Below are positions 9,445 to 20,043 of a stretch of 64,000 bases of DNA, in pieces. Under the pieces are notes generated by a model that worked only from the letters and a program-made list of their open reading frames with translations, did no database searches and was not told where the DNA came from. Position numbers and translations under genes: made by a program. The DNA comes from Noviherbaspirillum sp. Root189 (GTDB lineage Bacteria > Pseudomonadota > Gammaproteobacteria > Burkholderiales > Burkholderiaceae_D): the NCBI RefSeq assembly GCF_001428545.1, contig NZ_LMHZ01000089.1:90751-154750 (forward strand), read 5' to 3'. Position 1 is the first letter of the stretch. Each line of letters begins with the position of its first letter.

Positions 9445-9471
9445 GAGAATGATATGGTTAAAATCATCTTC
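9445..9471. promoter_or_regulatory. Candidate LysR operator
   Basis: An imperfect dyad, AGAATGAT (9446-9453) against ATCATCTT (9463-9470), with core arms ATGAT and ATCAT nine bases apart. It sits between the divergent LysR and nitronate monooxygenase genes, the standard place for a LysR box. Confidence 0.5.
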
Positions 9472-9550
9472 TTTTGGAATAGAATAGTCAAGCAGGCAGT
9501 AAAGAAATCGTCGTCGAATTCAGTCAACCCGGAAACCAGAAAGGTGAAGT

Positions 9551-10618
9551 ATGACAAGCGCGCTCTTTTCCAAGCTCGGGATTCGTATTCCCATCATTCA
9601 GGCGCCGATGGCAGGCGTCTCGACCGTCAGACTTGCCGCAGAGGTTTGTAACGCTGGCGCGCTTGGTTCGCTGCCGCTCGGTACCAGCACGGCCGAACAG
9701 GCGATGACCCAGATTGCCGAGATGCGCGCACTGACGGACAAGCCTTTCAATGTGAATGTGTTTTGCCACCGCCCGGCGCAATCTGACGCCGAACGCGAAG
9801 CACGATGGCTCGCGCATTTGAGGCCGCACTTTGACAAGTTGGGCGCTGCTCCGCCGGAAAGCCTGAAGGAAATTTACAAGAGTTTTGTCGAGGATGAAGC
9901 CATGCTCGAGGTTTTCTTGTCACAGCGTCCGGCGATTGTCAGCTTTCATTTCGGCCTTCCGTCGCAGCGCTATATCGAAGCACTCAAGGCCGCAGGCATC
10001 ATCCTGATGGCGAGCGCAACAACGCCGGCGGAGGCGAGGCTGATCGAGCAGGCAGGCATTGATGTCATCGTGGCGCAGGGCGTGGAAGCCGGTGGGCATC
10101 GAGGAGTTTTCGATCCTGAGCAAGGCGATGCTGGTATCGGAACCTTTGCACTGGTGCGCCTGTTGGCCAAATCTTCGACACTGCCGATCGTCGCTGCAGG
10201 CGGCATCATGGACGGCCAGGGCATCGCCGCCGCCATGGCCCTGGGGGCAAGTGCGGTGCAATTGGGGACGGCCTTCGTGCTCTGTCCCGAATCGTCCGCC
10301 AATGCGGTTTACCGCGGCCTGTTCAGGAGCGAGCATGTCCATCGGACCGAACTGACGGATGCTATCTCAGGCAGATCTGCGCGAGGTTTCATGAACCGCT
10401 TTGTTACCGACATCGGCGCAAGCGGCCATCCGCCGATTCCCGATTACCCAATTGCTTATGATGCCGCCAAGGCCTTGACCGCTGCTGCAGCGCAAAAAGG
10501 CGTACAGGGCTATGCAGTGACGTGGGCCGGGCAGGGCGCGGCGCTGGCACGGGAGTTACCTGCGGCGGACCTGGTCAATGTGCTTGCGGAAGAGCTTGCC
10601 GCGGCGCGGCGACATTGA
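9551..10618 (+). CDS. Nitronate monooxygenase (2-nitropropane dioxygenase family)
   Basis: A 355-residue FMN-binding TIM-barrel protein. Conserved stretches include [13 protein letters not shown] at the N-terminus, the EAGGHRG segment with the catalytic His, and the phosphate-binding [17 protein letters not shown] motif. These enzymes oxidise alkyl nitronates such as propionate 3-nitronate to carbonyl compounds and nitrite. The ATG at 9551 follows AAGGTG. It is divergent from a LysR regulator and just upstream of the anthranilate operon, although the two units look separate. Some family members are enoyl reductases, so the exact substrate is open. Confidence 0.88.
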   Translation: MTSALFSKLGIRIPIIQAPMAGVSTVRLAAEVCNAGALGSLPLGTSTAEQAMTQIAEMRALTDKPFNVNVFCHRPAQSDAEREARWLAHLRPHFDKLGAAPPESLKEIYKSFVEDEAMLEVFLSQRPAIVSFHFGLPSQRYIEALKAAGIILMASATTPAEARLIEQAGIDVIVAQGVEAGGHRGVFDPEQGDAGIGTFALVRLLAKSSTLPIVAAGGIMDGQGIAAAMALGASAVQLGTAFVLCPESSANAVYRGLFRSEHVHRTELTDAISGRSARGFMNRFVTDIGASGHPPIPDYPIAYDAAKALTAAAAQKGVQGYAVTWAGQGAALARELPAADLVNVLAEELAAARRH

Positions 10619-10645
10619 TTCGCTACTGATTCACTACTGATTCAT
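10617..10645. repeat. Short tandem repeat after the nitronate monooxygenase gene
   Basis: Two and a half copies of an 11-bp unit of the form GATTC(G/A)CTACT, beginning at the stop codon of the upstream gene. No function is apparent. Confidence 0.6.
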
Positions 10646-10822
10646 TGAGCGAGGCGGCTCGTCATCAACAGGCCGCTCATGTGAGCAGAACGCTTCGTTA
10701 CTTCTTCTGCGCGCTTCATGATGCACAAGACCGCGGATGACGCTGCGCCGTCTTCCCTTTCTTCCATTCAACACCTTCCATCATTCTCAAGACTTCGCGC
10801 AAAAATCGGCCGCAAATAATCC

Positions 10823-10851
10823 TTGAAGTTAAAATAGTTTAGGTTTAAAGT
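10823..10851 (+). promoter_or_regulatory. Predicted sigma-70 promoter of the anthranilate operon with an overlapping dyad
   Basis: A -35 box TTGAAG (10823-10828), a 17-bp spacer and a -10 box TAAAGT (10846-10851) lie about 65 bp before the ligase start. The spacer contains an inverted repeat, TTAAA/TTTAA, in an AT-rich stretch. This is a natural site for the MarR regulator encoded in the operon, by analogy with other MarR-controlled CoA-aromatic pathways. The remaining 10646-10822 sequence shows nothing else clear. Confidence 0.55.
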
Positions 10852-10916
10852 AATTTCGCAACGACGCGGCGACACAATCGCTTGCGTTTTTCCGGCCGGT
10901 GACCGAAGGAGCGGAT

Positions 10917-12530
10917 ATGAATGAAACTGCGCATGTGGACAGCTTTGCCAAAGACAATCTCCCTCCGCGCGAACAATGGCCGACGCTTGTTTTTGAATTG
11001 CCCGAACTGCAGTATCCACCCCGAGTGAATTGCGCTGTCGAATTGCTCGACAAGATGGTGGAGAATGGGTTTGCGGATAAGCCAGCGGTGTGTAACCGCA
11101 CTGTTGCCTGGACCTACCGCGCACTGCTTGAAAATGCGAACCGCATTGCCGCCGTATTACAGGATGACATGAAGCTGGTCCCTGGTAATCGCGTGCTATT
11201 GCGCGGGGCAAACCATCCCATGCTGGCGGCGGCGATACTTGGCGTCTGGAAGGCTGGATGCATCGCCGTGCCTACCATGCCTCTGCTGCGCGCCAAGGAA
11301 CTGTCGGTCATCATCGACAAGGCGCAAGTCGGCGCCGCGTTATGCGCATCCGAGCTCAAGGAAGAAATGGCGCTCGCGAGAGAGCAGTCGCCGGTGCTGC
11401 GTCAGGTCATGTATTACGGCGGCACGCAGGGTGCGCTGGAGCAGGCGATGGCATCCAAATCCGGCGTTTTCCGGTCCGTTGATACTTCCGCCGAAGATGT
11501 TTGCCTGATCGGGTTTACGTCGGGTACCACTGGTAGACCAAAGGGCACGATGCATTTCCATCGTGACATCCTAGCCGTCTGCGATTGCTTTCCACGTTCC
11601 ACACTGCAATCGAGCGCCGACGATGTTTTTATCGGTACGCCTCCACTGGCGTTCACGTTCGGTCTCGGCGGTCTTCTGTTGTTTCCGTTGCGCGTCGGTG
11701 CGTCAACCATCCTGCTGGAAAAGCTGACCCCGGAAACCCTGATGCAGGCGATCCAGGAGTTCAGGCCGACAGTATGCTTTACCGCGCCCACCTTTTACCG
11801 ACAGATGGCACCCCTCGCGTCAAAGTACGATATCAACAGCCTGAAGAAAACCGTATCCGCAGGCGAAGCCTTGCCCACCGCTACGCGCGATGCCTGGCAA
11901 CGCGCAACGGGAATCTCCATGATAGACGGCATCGGCGCAACGGAAATGCTGCATATCTTTATCTCCGCCGCCGGCGATGCGGTCCGGCCAGGTGCGACCG
12001 GCAAGCCCATTCCCGGATATCGTGCGTGTATTCTCGATGACGACAGCCGTCCGGCTGGTCCAGGTGTCGTTGGCCGGCTGGCCGTCATGGGGCCGACCGG
12101 TTGCCGTTATCTTGCCGACCCGCGGCAGGCCGATTATGTCCATGACGGCTGGAACCTGACCGGCGATGCCTTCGAGATGGATGCCGATGGTTATTTCTGG
12201 TACCGCGCCCGTACCGACGACATGATCATCTCTGCTGGCTATAACATAGCTGGTCCGGAAGTCGAGGACGCCTTGCTTAAACATGAGGCCGTCGCGGAAT
12301 GCGCGGTGATCGGCGTGCCGGACGACGAACGCGGTCAGATCGTCAAGGCGTTTGTCGTGCTGAAGCCGGGTATCGAGCCGGGCGATGCGACAACGAAACA
12401 ACTACAGGAATTCGTCAAGCAGAGTATCGCTCCTTACAAATATCCTCGCGCGATTGAATACCGCGATTCACTGCCGCGCACGGAGACCGGCAAGTTGCAG
12501 CGGTTTAAGTTACGTGAACAAGCGACGTAG
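10917..12530 (+). CDS. abmG: 2-Aminobenzoate-CoA ligase
   Basis: A 537-residue AMP-forming acyl-CoA ligase. The P-loop FTSGTTGRPKGTMHFH, the motif IDGIGATEMLHIF and the C-terminal YRARTDDMIISAGYNIAGPE place it with benzoate/2-aminobenzoate-CoA ligases. It is followed by the fused monooxygenase/reductase specific for 2-aminobenzoyl-CoA, so anthranilate is the likely substrate, activated to 2-aminobenzoyl-CoA with ATP in the cytoplasm. I start at ATG 10917 because AAGGAG lies five bases before it; a GTG at 10899 in the same frame would swallow that site. First gene of a long plus-strand operon. Confidence 0.88.
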   Translation: MNETAHVDSFAKDNLPPREQWPTLVFELPELQYPPRVNCAVELLDKMVENGFADKPAVCNRTVAWTYRALLENANRIAAVLQDDMKLVPGNRVLLRGANHPMLAAAILGVWKAGCIAVPTMPLLRAKELSVIIDKAQVGAALCASELKEEMALAREQSPVLRQVMYYGGTQGALEQAMASKSGVFRSVDTSAEDVCLIGFTSGTTGRPKGTMHFHRDILAVCDCFPRSTLQSSADDVFIGTPPLAFTFGLGGLLLFPLRVGASTILLEKLTPETLMQAIQEFRPTVCFTAPTFYRQMAPLASKYDINSLKKTVSAGEALPTATRDAWQRATGISMIDGIGATEMLHIFISAAGDAVRPGATGKPIPGYRACILDDDSRPAGPGVVGRLAVMGPTGCRYLADPRQADYVHDGWNLTGDAFEMDADGYFWYRARTDDMIISAGYNIAGPEVEDALLKHEAVAECAVIGVPDDERGQIVKAFVVLKPGIEPGDATTKQLQEFVKQSIAPYKYPRAIEYRDSLPRTETGKLQRFKLREQAT

Positions 12531-12600
12531 CAAAGCAGGCAGCTAAATTTGACGACGCAGCAAAAAAGTCAGAAAAAGTCAGCAAGGAACGAGGCAAGCA

Positions 12601-15000
12601 ATGAAGATTGTATGTATAGGTGGAGGCCCCGCCGGTTTGTATTTCGGCCTGCTGATGAAGAAGCGGAATCCCGCACACGATATCACTATCATTGAACGCA
12701 ACCGGCCCTACGACACCTTTGGCTGGGGCGTGGTTTTTTCCAATCAGACGCTGGGTAACCTGAGCGTGGCCGATGAAGAAACGGCACGCACCATCCTGCA
12801 GTCCTTCAATCACTGGGACGACATCGACGTGCACATCAAGGGCAAGACCGTGACGTCGGGCGGTCATGGCTTTTGCGGTATCGGGCGCAAGCGGCTTCTC
12901 AACATCCTGCAAGAACGCTGCGAACAGCTTGGCGTCAAGCTCGTATTCGAAACCGATGTCGTCGACGATCAGACGGTCACGGCAGAATACGGTGCCGACC
13001 TTGTCATTGCCAGCGACGGACTGAACAGCCGCATCCGCACCCGTTATGCGGACACCTACCAGCCCGACATCGACATGCGCCAGTGCCGCTTTGTCTGGTT
13101 AGGCACCAAAAAGATGTTCGATGCCTTCACTTTCGCATTTGAACAAACCGAGCATGGATGGTTCCAGGCGCATATTTATCAGTTTGATGGCGACACCTCG
13201 ACTTTCATTATCGAGGCGCCGGAAGAAACCTGGCAAAAGGCCGGCATCGACAAGATGAGCCAGGAAGAAGGCATTGCTTACTGCGAAAAACTATTCGCCC
13301 GTTATCTTGACGGCTATCCTTTGCTAAGCAACGCCAAGCACCTGCGTGGTGCGGCCATCTGGATCAAATTCCCGCGCGTGATCTGCAACGCATGGGTGCA
13401 CTGGAATCAGATCGATGGCAAGAATGTCCCCGTCGTACTGATGGGGGACGCCGCCCATAGTGCGCATTTTTCGATCGGATCAGGAACCAAGCTTGCGCTC
13501 GAAGACGCGATCGAACTGGCGCGCTGCTTCGACATGCACGGCAAGGATGGCATGGAGAAGGTACTGGACGCGTACCAGGAGTTGCGTTCGGTCGAGGTTC
13601 TCAAGATCCAGAGTGCGGCGCGCAATTCAATGGAATGGTTTGAAAACGTGCAGCGCTATGCTTATCTGGAACCTGAACAACTTGCGTATTCCATGCTGAC
13701 GCGCAGCCAGCGCATCTCCCACGAAAACCTGCGCTTGCGCGATCCTGACTATGTACAGCGTTATGAGCAATGGATTGCCGAGCGTTCTTTCGCGCAGGCC
13801 GGATTACCCATGCCGGACAATGGCAAGCAGGCGCCTCCGCCGATGCTGACGCCGTTCAGATTGCGTGGAACCGTACTGAAGAATCGCATCGTTGTGTCAC
13901 CGATGGCGCAGTACTCCGCCGTGGACGGAACGGTCGGCGATTACCATCTCGTGCATCTCGGCAGCCGGGCGATGGGTGGCGCAGGCATGGTGTTTGCGGA
14001 AATGACTTGCGTCTCCGCCGATGCGCGCATCACGCCAGGATGCCCGGGCTTGTATGCGCCCCAACATGTCACTGCATGGAAGCGTATCGTCGACTTCGTC
14101 CATACCAATACCGATGCAAAAATTGCCGTCCAGTTAGGACATGCCGGCCCCAAAGGTTCCACTCGCTGCGCATGGGATGGCATCGACCTGCCGCTGGAAT
14201 CCGGAAACTGGCCCTTGGTGGCCGCCTCCGAGATGCAATATCTGGACGGCGTATCCCAGGTCGCCCGCGCGGCGACGCGTGATGACATGGAGCGCATCCA
14301 GGCCGATTTCGTCATGGCGACGCGTGCCGCTGCGGAAGCGGGATTCGACTGGCTGGAACTGCATTGCGCGCACGGCTACCTGTTGTCGAGTTTTATTTCA
14401 CCTCTGACCAATCGACGCGAGGACGAGTATGGCGGGTCGCTCGAAAACCGTTGCCGTTATCCGCTGCAGATATTTGCCGCGATGCGCGAGGTGTGGCCGC
14501 AAGACAGGCCAATCAGTGTGCGCATTTCGGCGCATGACTGGGTGGAAGGCGGCATCACGCCGGACGATGCCGTGGCGATCGCGCGCTTGTTCAAGCAGGC
14601 CGGCGCCGACATGATCGACTGCTCGTCAGGCCAGGTCAGCAAAAAGGAGCAGCCGGTGTATGGCCGGATGTTCCAGACGCCTTTTGCCGATCGGGTCCGC
14701 AATGAGGCACGCATTCCTACTATTGCCGTCGGAGCGATCTATGAAGCCGACCATGCCAACAGTATCATCGCCGCCGGCCGTGCCGACTTGTGCGCGATTG
14801 CGCGACCGCATCTGGCCAATCCGGCCTGGACCCTCAATGAAGCGGCAAAGATCGGTTATCAGGACATGCCGTGGCCGAAACAATATCGTCCGGCCAAGGT
14901 GCAACTCGAACGCAATCTTGAACGCGACAGGCAGATGGCGGCCGCCAACAGCGGTCTTTCGCCGCAACAGATTGCCGCTCGCCTGATGGATGGATCATGA
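12601..15000 (+). CDS. abmA: 2-Aminobenzoyl-CoA monooxygenase/reductase (fused hydroxylase and old-yellow-enzyme domains)
   Basis: A 799-residue fusion. The N-terminal part (about 1-395) is an FAD-dependent aromatic hydroxylase with the dinucleotide motif [15 protein letters not shown] and the [14 protein letters not shown] flavin motif. The C-terminal part (about 415-770) is an old-yellow-enzyme barrel ([34 protein letters not shown]). This two-domain layout is that of 2-aminobenzoyl-CoA monooxygenase/reductase of Azoarcus evansii, which hydroxylates and then reduces the ring to dearomatise it. Databases also label this family salicylyl-CoA 5-hydroxylase/oxidoreductase; the adjacent 2-aminobenzoate-CoA ligase favours anthranilate. 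Its stop overlaps the next start (ATGA). Confidence 0.9.
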   Translation: MKIVCIGGGPAGLYFGLLMKKRNPAHDITIIERNRPYDTFGWGVVFSNQTLGNLSVADEETARTILQSFNHWDDIDVHIKGKTVTSGGHGFCGIGRKRLLNILQERCEQLGVKLVFETDVVDDQTVTAEYGADLVIASDGLNSRIRTRYADTYQPDIDMRQCRFVWLGTKKMFDAFTFAFEQTEHGWFQAHIYQFDGDTSTFIIEAPEETWQKAGIDKMSQEEGIAYCEKLFARYLDGYPLLSNAKHLRGAAIWIKFPRVICNAWVHWNQIDGKNVPVVLMGDAAHSAHFSIGSGTKLALEDAIELARCFDMHGKDGMEKVLDAYQELRSVEVLKIQSAARNSMEWFENVQRYAYLEPEQLAYSMLTRSQRISHENLRLRDPDYVQRYEQWIAERSFAQAGLPMPDNGKQAPPPMLTPFRLRGTVLKNRIVVSPMAQYSAVDGTVGDYHLVHLGSRAMGGAGMVFAEMTCVSADARITPGCPGLYAPQHVTAWKRIVDFVHTNTDAKIAVQLGHAGPKGSTRCAWDGIDLPLESGNWPLVAASEMQYLDGVSQVARAATRDDMERIQADFVMATRAAAEAGFDWLELHCAHGYLLSSFISPLTNRREDEYGGSLENRCRYPLQIFAAMREVWPQDRPISVRISAHDWVEGGITPDDAVAIARLFKQAGADMIDCSSGQVSKKEQPVYGRMFQTPFADRVRNEARIPTIAVGAIYEADHANSIIAAGRADLCAIARPHLANPAWTLNEAAKIGYQDMPWPKQYRPAKVQLERNLERDRQMAAANSGLSPQQIAARLMDGS

Positions 15001-15782
15001 GCGGACTTGGACAGCCACTGGAAGGCCGGCATGCGCTGGTGACCGGCGGAGGCCGGGGCATCGGTGCGGCGATTGCGAAGGCGCTGCTCGAAAAGGGCGC
15101 GAAGCTGACCTTGCTGGGCCGCAGTGAAGCGACACTTGCCGATACTGCTGATGCGCTCGCTTCTTGGGGGGATGTGCATTACGTCACGGCGGACGTTGCA
15201 GATCCCGGATCAATTGCGCAAGCCTTTAGCCAGGCGACCATGAAGCATGGGGAAGTCAGTATCCTGGTCAACAATGCGGGCCAGGCAAGTTCCGCTCCCT
15301 TCCTGAAAACGGATAACGAACTCTGGAACCAGATGCTGTCAGTCAACCTGAACGGAACCTTTCACTGCACGCAGGCCGCCTTGCCCGGCATGCTGCGCGC
15401 GGGTTGGGGGCGGGTAGTCAATGTCGCGAGTACCGCCGGCCTGACCGGCTATGCATATGTCTCCGCCTATTGCGCGGCAAAGCATGGCGTGATCGGTTTG
15501 ACCCGCGCGCTGGCGCTTGAGCTTGCGACCAAGGGCATTACCGTCAATGCCGTCTGTCCGGGTTATACCGATACCGATATCGTGAAGGAGACGATCGCAA
15601 ACATCGTCAGCAAGACCGGGCGCAGTGCGGATGCCGCGCAGGCCGAACTCACTGCCGGTAACCCGCAGAAGCGGCTTGTAACCCCGGAAGAGGTTGCTGC
15701 GACGGTCGCCTGGCTTTGTCTGCCACAGTCGGCCGCGATGAATGGCCAGGCCATTGCCGTTGCCGGCGGCGAAGTCATGTAA
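14997..15782 (+). CDS. SDR-family 3-hydroxyacyl-CoA dehydrogenase-like oxidoreductase
   Basis: A 261-residue classical short-chain dehydrogenase. The cofactor motif is TGGGRGIG near residue 17, NNAG follows at the usual place, and the catalytic Ser-Tyr-Lys are in [21 protein letters not shown]. Its start overlaps the stop of the monooxygenase/reductase gene. In this operon it probably oxidises a hydroxyacyl-CoA formed after ring opening, as in beta-oxidation. SDR substrates cannot be read from sequence alone, so the role rests on context. Confidence 0.85.
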   Translation: MSGLGQPLEGRHALVTGGGRGIGAAIAKALLEKGAKLTLLGRSEATLADTADALASWGDVHYVTADVADPGSIAQAFSQATMKHGEVSILVNNAGQASSAPFLKTDNELWNQMLSVNLNGTFHCTQAALPGMLRAGWGRVVNVASTAGLTGYAYVSAYCAAKHGVIGLTRALALELATKGITVNAVCPGYTDTDIVKETIANIVSKTGRSADAAQAELTAGNPQKRLVTPEEVAATVAWLCLPQSAAMNGQAIAVAGGEVM

Positions 15783-15790
15783 GGAACACC

Positions 15791-16330
15791 ATGCCCCGCA
15801 AGCCCATCAATGCCGCGGACGAAGCACCCGACCAGGAATCGGCGCAGGTCTTCGATCTGGAGAGTCGTCTTGGCAAAGACCATCATCAGTCCCTGCGCGT
15901 CTGGTTGCGCATGCTGTCCTGCACCGTGCTGATCGAAGACCAGATCCGTTCACGACTGCGCAATGAATTCGGCATTACCCTGCCGCGCTTTGATCTCATG
16001 GCGCAACTGGAACGTCATCCCGAAGGCTTGCGTATGGGTGAGCTGTCCAAGCGCATGATGGTCACCGGCGGCAATATCACCGGCATCACCGATCAGCTTG
16101 AACAGGAAAAACTTGTGGTGCGCGTACCCGACCCCAATGACCGCCGTGCCTACAGCGTAAAACTGACCGCAGCGGGCCGACGCGCTTTTGAGCGCATGGC
16201 GTCGGTCCATGAAGGATGGATCGACGAACTGCTGGGCGGGCTTTCCAGTACTGAAAAAAGCACGCTGACCGAATTGCTGTCCAAAGTTAAACAACATCTG
16301 AACGGTCCGATGACCGACAAAGAGGAATAA
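15791..16330 (+). CDS. MarR-family transcriptional regulator of the anthranilate operon
   Basis: A 179-residue MarR protein with a winged helix-turn-helix ([22 protein letters not shown], then the wing with [13 protein letters not shown]). The correct start is ATG 15791, five bases behind AAGGA; earlier in-frame starts lie inside the SDR gene. It sits eight bases after the SDR stop inside the operon. MarR proteins usually repress and are released by the pathway's acid or CoA ester; 2-aminobenzoyl-CoA is a reasonable guess for the ligand. The likely operator is near the promoter at 10823-10851. Confidence 0.88.
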   Translation: MPRKPINAADEAPDQESAQVFDLESRLGKDHHQSLRVWLRMLSCTVLIEDQIRSRLRNEFGITLPRFDLMAQLERHPEGLRMGELSKRMMVTGGNITGITDQLEQEKLVVRVPDPNDRRAYSVKLTAAGRRAFERMASVHEGWIDELLGGLSSTEKSTLTELLSKVKQHLNGPMTDKEE

Positions 16331-16331
16331 C

Positions 16332-17186
16332 ATGCGCTATTTACCGGGAGAGCCGCAGCAGTTGCCGGGCAATCGTCAGGCTCTTGCAGATTACAAAGCC
16401 AGGCATTTCGATTTTTCTGTCAGGGAGCGCGTCGCGACGCTGACCTTGAACCGGCCGGAGCGCAAGAATCCGCTGACCTTCGATTCCTATGCCGAACTGC
16501 GTGACCTGTTTCGCGCACTGGCCTACGCGGACGATGTGAACGCGGTGGTCGTCACCGGTGCGGGTGACAATTTCTGTTCCGGCGGCGATGTCCATGAAAT
16601 CATCGGCCCGCTCACCAGGCTCGACATGCCCGGCTTGCTGGCATTCACCCGCATGACCGGCGATGTAGTCAAGGCCATGCGAGCCTGTCCGCAGCCGGTC
16701 ATTGCCGCGATCGATGGCGTCTGTGCGGGTGCCGGCGCCATCCTTGCCTTAGCTTCCGATATTCGTTTTGGTACGGCACGCAGCAAGACAGCCTTCCTCT
16801 TCACGCGGGTTGGCCTTGCCGGATGCGATATGGGGGCGTGTGCCATCCTGCCAAGGATTATCGGACAGGGCAGGGCATCGGAGCTGTTATACACCGGTCG
16901 TGCCATGAATGGCGAGGAAGGGGAGCGCTGGGGATTCTTCAATCGACTGAGCACGCCGGAAACGGTACTGGCCGACGCCCAGCAGTTCGCGACCGATCTG
17001 GTCCGTGGTCCCACCTTTGCACACGGCATGACCAAGAAGATGCTGCAGCAGGAGTGGAATATGGGCATCGATGAAGCGATCGAGGCGGAAGCGCAGGCAC
17101 AGGCCATCTGCATGATGACCAATGACTTCCATCGGGCATACCACGCCTTCGTTGCCAAACAGAAGCCGACATTTGAAGGCGACTAA
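16332..17186 (+). CDS. Enoyl-CoA hydratase family protein
   Basis: A 284-residue crotonase-fold protein. Oxyanion-hole segments are seen in [16 protein letters not shown] and [18 protein letters not shown]. It starts one base after the MarR stop, so it is translationally linked. Within the operon it most likely hydrates an unsaturated CoA ester or takes part in hydrolytic ring opening of the dearomatised 2-aminobenzoyl-CoA product. The first 25 residues form an extension compared with a typical 260-residue hydratase. Confidence 0.87.
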   Translation: MRYLPGEPQQLPGNRQALADYKARHFDFSVRERVATLTLNRPERKNPLTFDSYAELRDLFRALAYADDVNAVVVTGAGDNFCSGGDVHEIIGPLTRLDMPGLLAFTRMTGDVVKAMRACPQPVIAAIDGVCAGAGAILALASDIRFGTARSKTAFLFTRVGLAGCDMGACAILPRIIGQGRASELLYTGRAMNGEEGERWGFFNRLSTPETVLADAQQFATDLVRGPTFAHGMTKKMLQQEWNMGIDEAIEAEAQAQAICMMTNDFHRAYHAFVAKQKPTFEGD

Positions 17187-17201
17187 AAATAAGGAGCAGC
17201 A

Positions 17202-18377
17202 ATGGCGGATAAGAGCTATCTCGACTGGCCCTTCATGGCCGCGCAGCACAGGGAGCTGGAAGCGGCGCTCGACCGCTGGGCCAGCGCAAACATCAGTCAG
17301 GAGCATGACGCCGATGTCGATGCCGCATGCCGCCATCTGGTCCGCCAGCTTGGCGAGGCAGGATGGTTGCGACATGCGATTGGCGGTACACGCTACGGTG
17401 GCGCGTTGGATGTTATCGACACTCGCGCCATCTGCCTGATTCGCGAAACCCTGGCTCGCCATTCAGGCCTCGCCGATTTTTCCTTTGCCATGCAAGGCCT
17501 CGGTTCGGGCGCTATTACGCTGTTCGGGTCAGAGGAACAGAAAGAGCGTTACCTTACCCGTGTCGCGAAAGGCGAAGCAATTGCGGCGTTTGCCTTGTCG
17601 GAACCGGATGCCGGGTCCGATGTCGCCGCCATGCAGTGTGCGGCTGTGGAAGACGGGCAAGACTATGTCCTCAATGGCGAAAAGACATGGATTTCCAATG
17701 GCGGTATTGCTGACTTTTATGTGGTGTTTGTGCGCACCGGCGAAGCGCCCGGAGCACGCGGCATTTCAGCCTTTGTGGTCGATGCCGATACACCGGGCTT
17801 CGAGATCGCCGAACGGATCAATGTCATTGCGCCCCATCCACTGGCGCGATTACGCTTTTCCAATTGCCGCGTTCCTGCTTCACGCCGGCTGGGACAGCCA
17901 GGACAGGGCTTCAAGGTCGCGATGGCAACACTCGATATTTTCCGCACCTCGGTTGCCGCCGCTGCGCTCGGCTTTGCGCGGCGCGCCATGGACGAGGCGC
18001 TCGGGCGCGCAACGTCACGAAAAATGTTTGGCCGGGCCTTGGCGGATTTTCAGTTGACGCAGGCTAAACTGGCCCAGATGGCGACCGGCATCGATGCGTC
18101 GGCCTTGCTCACCTATCGCGCCGCATGGCAGCGCGATCAGGGACAGAAAGTCACCAGGGAAGCCGCGATGGCCAAGATGACCGCCACGGAGACGGCGCAG
18201 CAGGTGATCGATGCGGCGGTACAACTGTTTGGCGGGCTTGGCGTCGTGAGCGAGCAACCGGTGGAACGCCTTTACCGTGAAATCCGCTCGCTGCGTATTT
18301 ATGAAGGAGCGACCGAAGTGCAGCAGCTCATTATCGCGCGTGAATTGCTGCGTGAGGCGGCAGGTCCCGAAGCATGA
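17202..18377 (+). CDS. Acyl-CoA dehydrogenase
   Basis: A 391-residue FAD-dependent acyl-CoA dehydrogenase with the family signatures [11 protein letters not shown] and [11 protein letters not shown], and the C-terminal [17 protein letters not shown] containing the catalytic Glu. It would introduce or remove a double bond in a CoA thioester during lower-pathway oxidation. It is 15 bp from the hydratase gene and overlaps, by ATGA, the remnant of a thioesterase gene, evidence that a further gene was once co-translated here. Confidence 0.9.
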   Translation: MADKSYLDWPFMAAQHRELEAALDRWASANISQEHDADVDAACRHLVRQLGEAGWLRHAIGGTRYGGALDVIDTRAICLIRETLARHSGLADFSFAMQGLGSGAITLFGSEEQKERYLTRVAKGEAIAAFALSEPDAGSDVAAMQCAAVEDGQDYVLNGEKTWISNGGIADFYVVFVRTGEAPGARGISAFVVDADTPGFEIAERINVIAPHPLARLRFSNCRVPASRRLGQPGQGFKVAMATLDIFRTSVAAAALGFARRAMDEALGRATSRKMFGRALADFQLTQAKLAQMATGIDASALLTYRAAWQRDQGQKVTREAAMAKMTATETAQQVIDAAVQLFGGLGVVSEQPVERLYREIRSLRIYEGATEVQQLIIARELLREAAGPEA

Positions 18378-18457
18378 ATCCGGACCGCGGCCGACTATTT
18401 GCCACGCGCATTCCGGTACGCTTTGGCGATTGCGACCCGGCTGAGCCGACGAATTGA
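18374..18457 (+). pseudogene. Remnant of a 4-hydroxybenzoyl-CoA-type thioesterase gene
   Basis: An ATG overlapping the acyl-CoA dehydrogenase stop opens a 27-codon frame whose residues 14-23 read PVRFGDCDPA. This is the N-terminal active-site motif of hotdog-fold acyl-CoA thioesterases (consensus VRFGDCDPAG, with the catalytic Asp). The frame then loses similarity and stops at TGA 18455. No more of the ~140-residue gene is left before ridA starts at 18475. The simplest reading is an in-operon deletion that left the first codons. Confidence 0.7.
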
Positions 18458-18474
18458 TAAAGAAAGGAATCGTA

Positions 18475-18879
18475 ATGAAAATCCTGCAACCGCCGGACTG
18501 GATGCGCCCCAAGGGTTACTCAAACGGCATCGCGGCGAAAGGCACCATGGTGTTTGTCAGCGGCATGATCGGCTGGGACAAGGAGTGCCAGTTCCGCACC
18601 AGCGACTTTGCGGGTCAGGCAAGGCAGGCGTTGCAAAACGTGGTCGATGTATTACGGGAAGCGAATGCGCTTCCGGAACACATTGTCCGCATGACCTGGT
18701 ACGTGGTTGACAAACAGGAATATGTATCGGCTTACAAGGAAATCGGCGACGCCTATTGTGACATCATTGGAAAGCACTATCCGGCAATGACGGCGGTGCA
18801 AGTCGTGGCATTGGTCGAGGACAAGGCGCGCGTCGAAATTGAAGTAACTGCGGTGGTCCCCGACGGACGGAATGATTAA
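18475..18879 (+). CDS. RidA family protein (enamine/imine deaminase)
   Basis: A 134-residue RidA/YjgF-family protein, the usual length. RidA enzymes hydrolyse reactive enamines and imines to the ketone and ammonia. The start is the ATG at 18475 behind AAAGGA; a longer TTG start at 18454 lies in the thioesterase remnant. As last gene of the anthranilate operon it may release ammonia from the imine-containing product of 2-aminobenzoyl-CoA reduction, or protect PLP enzymes from it. That link is an inference from position. Confidence 0.85.
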   Translation: MKILQPPDWMRPKGYSNGIAAKGTMVFVSGMIGWDKECQFRTSDFAGQARQALQNVVDVLREANALPEHIVRMTWYVVDKQEYVSAYKEIGDAYCDIIGKHYPAMTAVQVVALVEDKARVEIEVTAVVPDGRND

Positions 18880-18924
18880 GCACCGGCCAACACGGCGCGG
18901 CAACCGATGGACGTCGATGCCTTC

Positions 18925-19962
18925 TTAATGATCGGCGATGTTGATCGCCACCTTGCCAAACTGGCGGCCGGAGTCCAGATGGTCCAGCGCCGCATGCACA
19001 TCGTCCAGCGCGTATCGCGCCGAAATGATCGGTCGCAGCGAGGTCTTGTCGACAAAACTGATCAGGTCGCGAAACTCATTGAAATTGCCAAGCGTTGAAC
19101 CAATAATCTGCAGCTGCCGGATGAAGATGCGACGGATATCCGCAGGCGGCTGGTCGCCGGTGGTTGCGCCGCAAGTCACCAGGCGTCCACCACGCACCAG
19201 CGACTTCATTGCGCTCGACCAGACGGCTTGTCCTACATTTTCAATCACCACGTCCACACCGCGTCCGGCAGTGAATTCCATCACCGTCTTTGCCACGTCC
19301 TGTGTCGCGCTGTTGATGACATGATCCGCGCCGACGGTGGCCGCGTTTTTTAGTTTCTCATCATCCCGCGACGTGACGATCACGGTCGCTCCGGTCAGCT
19401 TTGCCAGCTGCAATGCCGCCAGCGATACGCCGCCGCCGACACCGAAGATCAGTACGGTTTCCCATGGTTTCAGCTGGGCCCGCGTAAACAGCATGCGCCA
19501 CGCAGTCAGGTAGGTGACGCCAAGCGACGCTGCTTCATCCGGAGCAAGCCTGCCAGGCATCGGAAATACATTGGCAGCGGGTACGGAGACGTACTCCGCC
19601 AGTGTGCCGTCTCGATGTTCTCCCAGAAAGCTCACCTTGGTGCATAGGATGATCTCACCGCGCTGACAGAATTCACAGCGTCCGCAGACGACCGTGGGAT
19701 GAATCAGGACGCGCTGGCCGACCGACAGAAATCTGTCGGCCGCATCCATTTCTTCCACTACGCCCATGCCGTCCAGGCCCATGATCTGTGGCAGGCGGTG
19801 CGTGATTCCCGCTCCGCTGTCGCGCATGTAAAGATCGACCCGATTCAGGGTGGCAGCGTGAAGCTTTACCAGCACCTCACCGGGCTGACGCGCTGGATCG
19901 GGGCGGTTGCCGATTTCAACAACTTCATTGCCGCCGTGGCCGGTGATATAGGCTGCTTTCAT
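18925..19962 (-). CDS. Zinc-binding alcohol dehydrogenase (MDR family)
   Basis: A 345-residue medium-chain dehydrogenase. The structural-zinc cysteines are in CGRCEFCQRGEIILC, and the cofactor motif GVGGGVSLAALQLAK marks the Rossmann domain. The catalytic-zinc region is not the classical GHE type, so it may act as a quinone-oxidoreductase-like enzyme. It converges with ridA (45-bp gap) and lies downstream of livF on the same strand, so it could be the last gene of the benzoate transport operon. An alcohol or aldehyde of an aromatic catabolite is a possible substrate. Confidence 0.82.
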   Translation of the reverse strand: MKAAYITGHGGNEVVEIGNRPDPARQPGEVLVKLHAATLNRVDLYMRDSGAGITHRLPQIMGLDGMGVVEEMDAADRFLSVGQRVLIHPTVVCGRCEFCQRGEIILCTKVSFLGEHRDGTLAEYVSVPAANVFPMPGRLAPDEAASLGVTYLTAWRMLFTRAQLKPWETVLIFGVGGGVSLAALQLAKLTGATVIVTSRDDEKLKNAATVGADHVINSATQDVAKTVMEFTAGRGVDVVIENVGQAVWSSAMKSLVRGGRLVTCGATTGDQPPADIRRIFIRQLQIIGSTLGNFNEFRDLISFVDKTSLRPIISARYALDDVHAALDHLDSGRQFGKVAINIADH

Positions 19963-20043
19963 GTTGGCTTTCAGTTAGTGCCGATGCAGTTAGTGCTCAT
20001 GTGCCTGGCAAGGTGGTTCGGCCCTGAACGGCCAAGGTCGCGA

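Noticed and set aside
8339..9487. A 382-codon plus-strand frame over the LysR gene
   Set aside because: It is antisense to a clear LysR protein, has random composition and no family motifs.
10545..10562. TGGCACG-GGAG-TTACC inside the nitronate monooxygenase gene
   Set aside because: The -12 GC dinucleotide is missing and it lies within coding sequence.
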